Below are positions 1 through 8,029 of a DNA stretch of 64,000 nucleotides, one piece after another. Each line of letters opens with the position of its first letter. The first letter of the stretch is position 1. The translations under genes were made by a program, and so were the position numbers. The notes beneath the pieces were generated by a model. It worked only from the letters and a program-made list of their open reading frames with translations. It had not been told where the DNA came from and made no database searches. This DNA is from Chitinophaga silvatica (GTDB lineage: Bacteria; Bacteroidota; Bacteroidia; Chitinophagales; Chitinophagaceae), in contig NZ_QPMM01000012.1 in NCBI RefSeq assembly GCF_003419895.1, positions 1-64,000 on the forward strand, given 5' to 3'.

Positions 1-50
1 TACAATAAGAGAAATGAGGTCTGGTTTTACTGACTTTTTCTGATTGGTAA

Positions 51-261
51 ATTTCTTTTACCGTTGGCTGGGCAGGGGCAAGCCCTGCCCCTACAGGGTT
101 TCAGCGAATTACAGTTTCTATATTGTAGAATTATTTCTTTACAGAATCGAAATTAGTAGATCCACATTTAACATCAAATATATCTACCAGATGAAAATTT
201 AGTTTCGCTGAAACCCTGTAGGGGCGGGGCTTGCCCCCGCCCAGCCTACGGTAAAGGAAAT
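51..261. repeat. Long imperfect inverted repeat, arms about 58 bp, with internal GC-rich hairpins
   Basis: The arm at about 51-110 is the reverse complement of the arm at about 204-261, with only about four differences by eye. Each arm also contains its own 8-bp stem with a 5-nt loop: 70-77 pairs with 83-90, and 222-229 pairs with 235-242. One stem has an A-T pair (74/86) where the other has G-C, so pairing is preserved. A partial third copy of 26 bases lies at 324-349 and repeats 230-255 exactly. The element occupies an intergenic space and looks like a dispersed palindromic or MITE-like repeat; that class is inferred. Confidence 0.75.
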
Positions 262-323
262 TTATTACTCACAAGAAAAACAATAAAATCAGGAACTATT
301 TCCTTTAACATAATAACATTGTT

Positions 324-349
324 CTTGCCCCCGCCCAGCCTACGGTAAA
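324..349. repeat. Partial third copy of the upstream palindromic repeat
   Basis: These 26 bases are identical to positions 230-255, the distal half of the second arm of the inverted repeat at 51-261. The copy lacks the complete hairpin. Apart from this repeat family and the terminator at 463-495, I see no gene or RNA in 1-517. Confidence 0.7.
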
Positions 350-462
350 CATAGTTTTACAAACAAATAGAAGTATAAATTTTCAGAAACAATACCTTTA
401 ACGCAGTAGAATCGGGCTTCTTTTATGAAAAACGTGTAATGCATTTTCGGAAATCTATAAAA

Positions 463-495
463 TAAAAAAGACCTGCCAGGAATACTGACAGGTCT
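463..495 (-). terminator. Rho-independent terminator of the exporter operon
   Basis: On the minus strand an 11-bp stem (469-479 with 485-495, one G-U pair) with a 5-nt loop is followed by a run of six T. It lies about 20 bp after the stop codon of the YeiH-type exporter. Confidence 0.8.
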
Positions 496-517
496 GATTT
501 TATCAATATAAAAACAA

Positions 518-1771
518 TTAGGTAAATAAAAAGTAAGCTAATATTAAAGTGATAATCACATTAAAGGTTTGGGCAATCAGAAAGGCATAAACAGGCTTAC
601 GACTATCTACTGCTGCAAGATCTTTAAAATTGGTTTCCAAACCAATGCAGGTAAATGCAAGGGCAAACCAAAGACCCTGTAAATTCTTAAGTGGTGCTTT
701 TACAGTTGTTCTTAATTCACTATCAATAAAGAAAGAAAATACCAGTGAAGCAATCATGAATCCGATTACAAACTTTGGAAAACGCTCCCAGATCACTTTT
801 AAAGTTGGTTTAGTATCCGGATCATTTGCATTGGGGTTTTTAGTATAAGTCCAGTAAACAGATATTGCAAAAGCAGCTACTCCAAGCAGAACATTCTGAC
901 TAAATTTTACAATAGTACTAACTCGTAAAGCTGTTTCTCCCACCAATGATCCTGATGCCGCCACAGCTCCGGTAGTATCAATACTTCCTCCTAACCAGGC
1001 ACCTGTTACCGCTTCGGGAAATTCAAAATAATTGGCAATCATCGGCATAAAAATCATCATAGGCACTGCTGTTATCAGTACCAGGGAAATCACGAGCGAC
1101 AACTTCTTTGAATCGCCTTTAATCGCACCAGAAGTAGCTATTGCGGCAGATACCCCGCAAATAGATACAGCGCTCGACAACATCATCGTCAGTTCATTAT
1201 CAATCTTCAGCTTTTTACAAACCCAATATGAAAAATACCAGACAGAAAATACTACCACCAGCGCCTGGATTAATCCCAGTTTTCCATCTTTCAGAATATC
1301 AGAAAAAATAACAGTGGTACCAAGAAGTACCAGTCCTATCTTCACAAAAAACTCTGAAGTAAGCGACTCTCTGAACCAGGTGGGAAGTTTAAAGGTATTT
1401 CCAACCAATAATCCGATGGCAAGGCTAAAAATAACGGCTTCCAATCCGTATTCATTCATCTTTGCATTACCTGCAATAATTAAGGCGATGGTAGTAAGTA
1501 CAAAAACCAGTGGGAACACCAGTAACATATGTTTTACTGATTTGCCGGTCAACAAAGCTCCCAATACAGCCACTACTATTGAGAAACCAAGTAATACCAA
1601 CATTTTAAACAAATTTGCTCCTGTCAACACCTTATCGAAAAGATCGGCAGAATTGGCCCATTTGTACTCAGGTACGGCTACTACTATTCCGGCCAGCGAT
1701 AGGATAATAATGAGAAAACCGAGCGTAACGATAGCCCAGTCTTCCGGTAAATACGACTTTACTGTAGGCAT
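518..1771 (-). CDS. YeiH/UPF0324-family putative sulfate exporter
   Basis: The 417-residue protein is almost entirely hydrophobic and has about ten membrane segments. The composition and the central Gly/Ser-rich segment (CGVSAAIATSGAI, then LGGSIDTTGAVAASG) match the Cons_hypoth698 (YeiH/YadS) family, annotated as putative sulfate exporters. The substrate of most members is untested, so the transport role is family-based. It starts 24 bp after the stop of the CrtI-like oxidoreductase on the same strand, so the two are probably one transcript that ends at the terminator at 463-495. Confidence 0.8.
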   Translation of the reverse strand: MPTVKSYLPEDWAIVTLGFLIIILSLAGIVVAVPEYKWANSADLFDKVLTGANLFKMLVLLGFSIVVAVLGALLTGKSVKHMLLVFPLVFVLTTIALIIAGNAKMNEYGLEAVIFSLAIGLLVGNTFKLPTWFRESLTSEFFVKIGLVLLGTTVIFSDILKDGKLGLIQALVVVFSVWYFSYWVCKKLKIDNELTMMLSSAVSICGVSAAIATSGAIKGDSKKLSLVISLVLITAVPMMIFMPMIANYFEFPEAVTGAWLGGSIDTTGAVAASGSLVGETALRVSTIVKFSQNVLLGVAAFAISVYWTYTKNPNANDPDTKPTLKVIWERFPKFVIGFMIASLVFSFFIDSELRTTVKAPLKNLQGLWFALAFTCIGLETNFKDLAAVDSRKPVYAFLIAQTFNVIITLILAYFLFT

Positions 1772-1795
1772 AAAAAATCATTAAAGTATAACAAG

Positions 1796-3214
1796 TCAGA
1801 AAATGTCTTTAATCATTGCTTTGGCAGCATGATAACCACATAGGCCATGCACACCACCTCCCGGAGGTGTGGCTGATGAACAGATATAAATATTCCTGCC
1901 AGCGGTTTGGTATGGAGATAAGCTTAATGTTGGCCTGGTATAAAGTTGACGTAAATCGCTTATTCCTCCGTTAATATCTCCACCTACATAATTCGGATTA
2001 TAGGCTTCCATCTGTTGGGCATTTAAAGTATGCTTAGCCAGTATCAGATCTCTAAATCCAGGTGCAAAACGTTCTATTTGTTTTTCAATTATGTCGGTCA
2101 TATCTACATCACTTCCATTCGGAACATGACAATATGCCCATGCAGTATGCTTTCCATCCGGTGCTCTTTTATCTACGATGCTTTGTTGTGCCAGTAATAC
2201 AAACGGAGCATCGCTATGTTTGCCACTTGCAGCCAGCTGCTCAGACAGCGCGATCTCTTCGTACGTGCCTCCCAGATGTACGGTAGCAGCACTCCTACAT
2301 TCCTTTGCAGTAAAGGGTATAGGGCCATCCAATGCATAGTCTATTTTAAAAACCCCTGGTCCGTACCGGTATTGCGATAACTGCTTTCTATAGTTAGGAG
2401 AAAATTTATCTCCTGCAATTTTTAATATTTGCTTAGGTGTCAGATCAAAAGCAACAGCTTTATGCGGAGGCAATTGATCTAGAGAAGTAACGCGAAAATC
2501 TGTTTGTATTTCACCGCCTAAATGTTTGAAGTAGGCGGCCATTGCATCAGTGATAGCCTGAGATCCGCCAACGGGAACGGGCCAGCCAAAACGATGGCCT
2601 GCAGCCGATAATACCATTCCTATTGCGGCAGATGCCAGGTTGGTTAATGGTTGAATGGAATGAGCGGCCATACCAGCCCATAAGGCTTTAGCGGCCGGTG
2701 TTTTAAATCGCTTTGCTACAGCATCGGCAGACCTTAGCCCGTTTAGCCCAAAGCGAGCCATCACTAAAGGATGTTTTGGAATCGAAAACGGCCCCAAGGC
2801 ATCTTCTGCAATGGCATTCCAGTTATCAGCAACCGGCTTTATCAATTTTGTATAGGAAACTCCGTCTTCTCCTAATGCGGCCGCAGTTTCTTCAACAGAA
2901 CGGGCCAGAAATGCGGCAGTACCATTATCCAGTGGATGGGCAGCTTCATAGGCCGACCATACAAACTTCAACCCATAATCCTGTAAAGGGAGTTTCGACA
3001 GAAAAGGCGATCCCATCGCCATTGGATGTACCGCAGAACAGACGTCGTGATAGAAACCTGGTAAGGTAAGTTCCCTGGTGCGGGTTCCACCACCAATTGT
3101 ACTTTCAGCCTCCAGAATCAATACCTTAATGCCGGCCTGCTGCAGGGTGATTCCCGCCGCCAGACCATTAGGTCCTGCTCCTACTACAATTACATCAAAT
3201 TCGGTTGTTGCCAT
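1796..3214 (-). CDS. CrtI-like NAD(P)/FAD-dependent oxidoreductase
   Basis: The 472-residue protein opens with a dinucleotide-binding fold: VVGAGPNG at residues 10-17, then an acidic strand end (LILEAE) and GGGTRT. This is the phytoene desaturase / amine oxidase superfamily. The C-terminal CGYHAAKAM segment fits the FAD-contacting end of that fold. No carotenoid gene is nearby, so a phytoene substrate is not supported; related proteins are usually annotated only as NAD(P)/FAD-dependent oxidoreductases. It is the first gene of an operon with the YeiH-type exporter and has a good candidate promoter at 3246-3275. Confidence 0.8.
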   Translation of the reverse strand: MATTEFDVIVVGAGPNGLAAGITLQQAGIKVLILEAESTIGGGTRTRELTLPGFYHDVCSAVHPMAMGSPFLSKLPLQDYGLKFVWSAYEAAHPLDNGTAAFLARSVEETAAALGEDGVSYTKLIKPVADNWNAIAEDALGPFSIPKHPLVMARFGLNGLRSADAVAKRFKTPAAKALWAGMAAHSIQPLTNLASAAIGMVLSAAGHRFGWPVPVGGSQAITDAMAAYFKHLGGEIQTDFRVTSLDQLPPHKAVAFDLTPKQILKIAGDKFSPNYRKQLSQYRYGPGVFKIDYALDGPIPFTAKECRSAATVHLGGTYEEIALSEQLAASGKHSDAPFVLLAQQSIVDKRAPDGKHTAWAYCHVPNGSDVDMTDIIEKQIERFAPGFRDLILAKHTLNAQQMEAYNPNYVGGDINGGISDLRQLYTRPTLSLSPYQTAGRNIYICSSATPPGGGVHGLCGYHAAKAMIKDIF

Positions 3215-3245
3215 CTTTCTGTCTTACTGAAATCCTATTAGTCTA

Positions 3246-3275
3246 CAAAACTAGTATACTATTCAGGAAATTCAA
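3246..3275 (-). promoter_or_regulatory. Bacteroidota-type promoter for the oxidoreductase/exporter operon
   Basis: On the minus strand TAGTTTTG (3253-3246) matches the -7 consensus TAnnTTTG, and TTG (3275-3273) sits 19 bp upstream, as expected for the -33 element. The start codon is about 30 bp downstream. Confidence 0.55.
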
Positions 3276-3306
3276 ATTTATTTTTCAGAAAGATAGGTTT
3301 TTTGAT

Positions 3307-5640
3307 TTACAAAGGTGGCATAGTAACACCAACGCGCAAGGCTTTTAATCCGGTAAGTCCCTGTAAATCCTCTAATTCAAGTTCTTCCAGCTCAGGAAGT
3401 AATACCCCGGTTTCCTGAAGATAATGGATAAATGGCAGGAAATCTTCTATATCCCTTCCATCGGAATAGATAAGTGCAATTTTACCAGGTTGGGTTAAAC
3501 GTTCCTCCGTATTTCGGATATGTACTTTATCTATCCGCTTTTTAATCATCTGGTAGCGGATGTTATAGGCACCTTCCACATCAAAACGGCGCTCATCGGC
3601 CCTAAAGCTTATATCAATTGGTTGGTTATGTACAAAAATCAGTTGAGTGGTATACAATTCCCTCGGCATTTGAATAAGCAGCGAATGCGTAAGTTTGGCT
3701 ATTGCTGCCATAGAAGATAATTGCCATAACCGCAGATCTTTCAGGTGAAAATGGCTAAAATCTTTTGCCGGGGTGATAGACTGACCAATATAAATATCAT
3801 ACTCGATACCATCAGTCCTGAATTTCTCGAAATAACATGGATAAGATTCCTGAAGTTTATGCTTATTAGCTTCAAAATAATCATTGATTGCATTATTAAT
3901 CATCTGCATAGAGACTTCCAGTTCATTTTTATTCACATTGCTATCCAGATTTTCGAGGCAGTTGTTGATTAATTTTCTGGACTCAGGAATTTGCGACGCA
4001 ACGTGTTGTAAATAAGCAGTAGCTTCTTCCTCCAGAAATTTATACATTTCATTTTCAACAGAGGAACTTAATTGTTCCTGCGTAATTACCTGCTGCCACT
4101 GCTGGCAATGGTAGATCATCTCCTTCAGAAGGTCGTTATGCAGAAATTCCTGTAAGCTATCTAATGTTGATGCCAACGTTTTAAGATGATTATCAATATC
4201 GGCAATGATTGCCTTATTTCTTTCGACCGTGGAGTTTCGTATGTCTATTGCCCCATATAATGGGTACACTTCTTCAAAAAGAATATTTCCCAATACCACA
4301 GGTAAATTCTTCTTGCTGTGATAAATGTAATTCCATGCAACCTCATTAAACTTCCATTGAACAGAAGGTTGTATGGATGTAAACTTTTCTTTAATTACCC
4401 TTTCTATTTCTAAATTAAAGCCATCCACGTAGATGCGTAACAGTTGCCCGATGGGTGAGATTGCCGGTTCCAGCAATGCCAGCACTTTTTCATCAAATGT
4501 ATGTTCGCCCCAGGTATGCACGGCCATTACACCAACAGGTTCATGCAGGTGGAAAATTGGCATCAGCGCCAGAGATTTCACTCCCAGATGCCTGAAATGT
4601 TCAAGAAATGAGTATTCTTTTCTGGTTTCCAGAAATATATCTGAAGAAAAGAAGAACAATGGTTTAGCTGCAAATGCTGTGGCCTGCCGTCTGAACTCTT
4701 CGGCTGTTAGTCTGTGTTCTCCATATACTTCAAACAAAATACCGGTACCACCTTTCGCCATGCTAAATACAGGCACATCATTTACTTTAAGCAAAGGGAA
4801 AAGATCGAATTCTATTTCCCGATTCCGGACCAGTGATTTTAACGACTGAATTACTTTCTGATAGCTTTCTTCATCAGTTAAACCGGTACGGGTTAAACGA
4901 ATTTTACGGATATTATTTACTGCCTCCTCAGCTGTCACATCAGTTACCGTCATGATGCAAATTCCTCTGAATTTAAACAGCGCCAACGGTAGCATTTCTT
5001 CCAGAATTTCAAAGCCTCCACCTTCACTTAAATGAGTATAGAGCTGCACGAAATCGATTACCGGCAAAGCAGATTTGGCACTAACATCTACAAAATCTGT
5101 ATTAATGTCTACCATATAACATTGCATCAGGCCCGTTGTTTTATTTAGGCCAACATGATACTGGGCTTTCTTCACAGGAGCCTGAAAGTTATATAGCCGT
5201 TTCAATATAAAAGAATAAAGTAATTGCAACCTTTCTCTGTGGTATTCTTCAGGTGTACGTGTAACCTCGTAAGCATACCCTTCCATACGTTTAGAGAGTA
5301 ATTCATACATCAGGTCGGTGCCATAAAAAGCAACTGGCAAAAATGGGAAACACAGGCCCCAGGCCAAACGGCCTTCTCCTTCACTGGCAGGCGATAAACA
5401 GGCATATACGTACTCTAACAGTGAGGCATAATTATGAATTTCCTTTATGGCAATATCTTTATCAGATAAGTTAGCTTTTGTAAATTGAGACAAAGCTTCA
5501 GCATATAAACCCGATTTAACTGTCCGTTCTTCCACCAACCTTTTCTCCAGGTATTGAATAAAAGGCTTAAAGGATATCGCTGCGTCAATGGCCAAGGGTT
5601 GCGACTTATTTCCCGAGACATCCAGAATCGTTGTTTGCAT
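3307..5640 (-). CDS. Large GAF-domain protein of unknown role
   Basis: This is a 777-residue soluble protein with no signal peptide. The middle part (about residues 290-400) has the GAF-like pattern of a ligand-sensing fold, including SLALMPIFHLHEPVGVMAVH. Long helical stretches follow at about 440-620. I see no histidine kinase, GGDEF, HTH or other output domain, so it may act through partners or bind a ligand with an unlisted C-terminal domain. Comparable GAF proteins are widespread in Bacteroidota but poorly characterised. It is monocistronic, with a candidate promoter at 5667-5674. Confidence 0.6.
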   Translation of the reverse strand: MQTTILDVSGNKSQPLAIDAAISFKPFIQYLEKRLVEERTVKSGLYAEALSQFTKANLSDKDIAIKEIHNYASLLEYVYACLSPASEGEGRLAWGLCFPFLPVAFYGTDLMYELLSKRMEGYAYEVTRTPEEYHRERLQLLYSFILKRLYNFQAPVKKAQYHVGLNKTTGLMQCYMVDINTDFVDVSAKSALPVIDFVQLYTHLSEGGGFEILEEMLPLALFKFRGICIMTVTDVTAEEAVNNIRKIRLTRTGLTDEESYQKVIQSLKSLVRNREIEFDLFPLLKVNDVPVFSMAKGGTGILFEVYGEHRLTAEEFRRQATAFAAKPLFFFSSDIFLETRKEYSFLEHFRHLGVKSLALMPIFHLHEPVGVMAVHTWGEHTFDEKVLALLEPAISPIGQLLRIYVDGFNLEIERVIKEKFTSIQPSVQWKFNEVAWNYIYHSKKNLPVVLGNILFEEVYPLYGAIDIRNSTVERNKAIIADIDNHLKTLASTLDSLQEFLHNDLLKEMIYHCQQWQQVITQEQLSSSVENEMYKFLEEEATAYLQHVASQIPESRKLINNCLENLDSNVNKNELEVSMQMINNAINDYFEANKHKLQESYPCYFEKFRTDGIEYDIYIGQSITPAKDFSHFHLKDLRLWQLSSMAAIAKLTHSLLIQMPRELYTTQLIFVHNQPIDISFRADERRFDVEGAYNIRYQMIKKRIDKVHIRNTEERLTQPGKIALIYSDGRDIEDFLPFIHYLQETGVLLPELEELELEDLQGLTGLKALRVGVTMPPL

Positions 5641-5666
5641 AAATTATGGGGGTATTCTTTCTATCT

Positions 5667-5674
5667 CAAAGGTA
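5667..5674 (-). promoter_or_regulatory. Candidate -7 promoter element for the GAF-domain gene
   Basis: The minus strand reads TACCTTTG, a full match to TAnnTTTG, 27 bp before the start codon. I found no clear TTG at -33, so the call is moderate. Confidence 0.4.
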
Positions 5675-5796
5675 TGCATTCCAACCTAATTGAATTAGCC
5701 AGCATAACATCTTTTAACGATTCGTTTTTATAAAAATCTTATCTTGTAAATGTCTTAAAAATTACCCCATTTTCTAACATTTCCTAAAAAACTTCT

Positions 5797-6363
5797 ATGA
5801 TGAAAAAAACACTTCTGTTACTGGCAGTTGTTGCCCTGTTTGCATCGCAAAACCTGATAGCACAGGATTCTGCTGCTATGATGAAAGCATGGACAGCCTA
5901 TATGACCCCAGGACCTGAACAACAAAAACTAGCGCTTTTGGAAGGAGATTTTACTTGTGATATGACTTTTTGGGACAATCCGGATAAGCCCATGAAAAAT
6001 ACCGGAAACTGCACTAACAAAATGATAATGGGAGGCCGTTATCTCGAAAGCAGGTACTCAGGCAATATGATGGGTACGCAATTCGAAGGCCTCGGCACTC
6101 TCGGGTTTGATAACGCAATTAAGACTTTCATTGATACCTGGATCGATAATATGGGTACAGGCATTACGGTATTGGAAGGCCACATGATAGGTGCCGATAT
6201 CCTTGAATTAAAAGGACAGGTTGTAGACCCCATGACAGGAAGAAGAAGAAATGTTCGTCAAACCCTCAAATGGGTTGATGCCAATCATCACACGCTGGAA
6301 ATGTTTCATGAAATGAATGGCAAAGAAGTCAAAACAATGCAAATCAACCTTACAAGAAAATAA
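5797..6363 (+). CDS. DUF1579-family secreted protein
   Basis: The 188-residue protein begins with a signal peptide (about residues 1-22, ending LIAQ). The rest matches the DUF1579 pattern: an early 'L.G.F.C.M.FWD' strand, GGRYLESRYSGNMMG and a following EGLGTLGFDN segment. DUF1579 is a lipocalin-like beta fold of unknown function. A second ATG directly follows the first. The gene is convergent with the PfkB kinase; the two stop codons are 3 bp apart. Confidence 0.75.
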   Translation: MMKKTLLLLAVVALFASQNLIAQDSAAMMKAWTAYMTPGPEQQKLALLEGDFTCDMTFWDNPDKPMKNTGNCTNKMIMGGRYLESRYSGNMMGTQFEGLGTLGFDNAIKTFIDTWIDNMGTGITVLEGHMIGADILELKGQVVDPMTGRRRNVRQTLKWVDANHHTLEMFHEMNGKEVKTMQINLTRK

Positions 6364-6366
6364 ACT

Positions 6367-7230
6367 TTATAAAGGTAAAACACTGATATCATAATCAGGA
6401 CATCCACCTGAATAAGTAGCAACCAGGGCACCCAGTGAATTTGCAATCTGCAAACATTCAATGGGTGCCTTTTTTAATCTATGAGCATGTAAAAATCCAG
6501 CCAGGAAAGCATCTCCACTTCCAATGGTATCAGCAACTTTTACAGAAACTCCATCTACCTTATATAACTGCTTTTCCTGAAGCAGCATTGCTCCATCTGC
6601 CCCACGTGTAAGCACAATCAAAGGAATTGAAAACCGGTTGGCCAGGTACTTTAATCCTTCCTCTGCACTATCAGCAACCCCATACCACGATTGAATCAGG
6701 CTTAATTCATCATCATTCAATTTTAGGATATCGCAATGTTGCAAAAGCCATTCGATATACTCCTGCGTATAATGCGGAGCCCTGAGATTAATATCCAGCA
6801 CTCTTGTTCCCACATGAGCCAGTAACCGTTTCAATGTAGTTCTGGAAACCTGATCTCTGGTAGATAAACTTCCGAAAACCAAATATTTGTTGTCGGTTTC
6901 CAAAGAAGAAGGATATTCGATAAAATCCCAGGCTACGGGATGAACAATATCATATTTTACAGCATGCGGATCAGACATATCTGCATACACAATTCCGGTT
7001 TGATGTTCATTATCTATCTGAATTTGATCTACTGGCAAACCATAACCCGAAAGCAGGTTAATCAACTGTCGCCCTCTCTCATCATTCCCCACTCTGGATA
7101 TTAATGCAACCGGGTTACCTAGCTTGTGCAGATGATAGGCAACATTCATTACTGCTCCACCAGGTAAAGCCTTACCGGGTAATATATCCCATAACATTTC
7201 TCCAAAACAGATCACAGTATTCTTAATCAT
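6367..7230 (-). CDS. PfkB-family carbohydrate kinase (fructokinase-like)
   Basis: The 287-residue protein has both PfkB signatures. Near the N terminus is LPGGAVMNVAYHLHKLG (about 22-38). Near the C terminus is DTIGSGDAFLAGF, with the catalytic base Asp at about residue 240. It should phosphorylate a sugar with ATP in the cytoplasm. Fructose is the usual assignment for this length and the GGAVMNVA motif, but ribose or 2-keto-3-deoxygluconate cannot be excluded. It stands alone. Confidence 0.8.
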   Translation of the reverse strand: MIKNTVICFGEMLWDILPGKALPGGAVMNVAYHLHKLGNPVALISRVGNDERGRQLINLLSGYGLPVDQIQIDNEHQTGIVYADMSDPHAVKYDIVHPVAWDFIEYPSSLETDNKYLVFGSLSTRDQVSRTTLKRLLAHVGTRVLDINLRAPHYTQEYIEWLLQHCDILKLNDDELSLIQSWYGVADSAEEGLKYLANRFSIPLIVLTRGADGAMLLQEKQLYKVDGVSVKVADTIGSGDAFLAGFLHAHRLKKAPIECLQIANSLGALVATYSGGCPDYDISVLPL

Positions 7231-7299
7231 CTATCAATAATTTATGTAACAAAATACAATAAACCAACTATATTTATCTACCTATTTAACTGAGATTTT

Positions 7300-7983
7300 A
7301 TGCACAAGGAAGAACACCTGAAAAGTTCTGATTTTATCACAGATATGGTTATCGGAATGAGCGATGGCCTTACTGTACCATTTGCTTTGGCTGCAGGTTT
7401 AAGCGGAGCAGTTTCCAGTAACAGTATCATCCTTACAGCTGGTATTGCCGAAATAGTAGCCGGATGTATTGCGATGGGTCTTGGAGGTTATCTTGCCGGC
7501 AAAACTGAGATAGAACACTACGAAAGTGAGTTGAAACGAGAATATACAGAAGTAGACACTGTTCCTGAAATAGAAATGGAAGAAGTGAAGGAGGTTTTTG
7601 CTGAATATGGATTGAGTAAAGAAGCCCAGAATCTCATAGCACTGGAACTATCGAAAGATAAAACCAAATGGGTGAATTTCATGATGAAGTTTGAACTTGG
7701 CCTGGAAGCTCCGGACCCTAACAGGGCAAGAAAAAGTGCCCTCACTATTGGAGCCTCTTATTTTGTAGGTGGATTATTACCATTATCTGCCTATTTATTC
7801 ACGAATACTCCGATGCAAGGACTGATTGGGTCTACAATTTTAACTGTTATTTGCCTTTTTGTTTTTGGGTATTTTAAAAGTAAGGTAACCGGACAGCCTC
7901 CACTTAAAGGAGCTTTAAAAGTTACTATGATTGGCTTGCTGGCTGCAGCAGCTGCATTTTTGATTGCCAAATTGGTATCCTAG
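7300..7983 (+). CDS. VIT1/CCC1-family metal transporter
   Basis: The 227-residue protein has two N-terminal membrane segments with the family motif DMVIGMSDGLTVPFALAAGLSGA. Next come a charged cytoplasmic loop rich in Glu (about 70-130, the metal-collecting region of VIT proteins) and three C-terminal membrane segments. Family members move Fe2+ or Mn2+ out of the cytosol. Its stop is 46 bp before the topoisomerase start on the same strand, so cotranscription is possible. Confidence 0.85.
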   Translation: MHKEEHLKSSDFITDMVIGMSDGLTVPFALAAGLSGAVSSNSIILTAGIAEIVAGCIAMGLGGYLAGKTEIEHYESELKREYTEVDTVPEIEMEEVKEVFAEYGLSKEAQNLIALELSKDKTKWVNFMMKFELGLEAPDPNRARKSALTIGASYFVGGLLPLSAYLFTNTPMQGLIGSTILTVICLFVFGYFKSKVTGQPPLKGALKVTMIGLLAAAAAFLIAKLVS

Positions 7984-8029
7984 CTTTTCAACAATTTATA
8001 CGACATTTGTTACCCAAGTTTTTGATGAC

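Noticed and set aside
1032..1784. Open frame of 250 codons on the plus strand
   Set aside because: It lies wholly antisense to the YeiH-type exporter, is low-complexity in composition (Ser/Thr/Ile/Asn rich) and matches no family pattern.
1796..3214. Carotenoid biosynthesis role for the CrtI-like protein
   Set aside because: No phytoene synthase, cyclase or other carotenoid gene is adjacent; only the FAD fold is supported.
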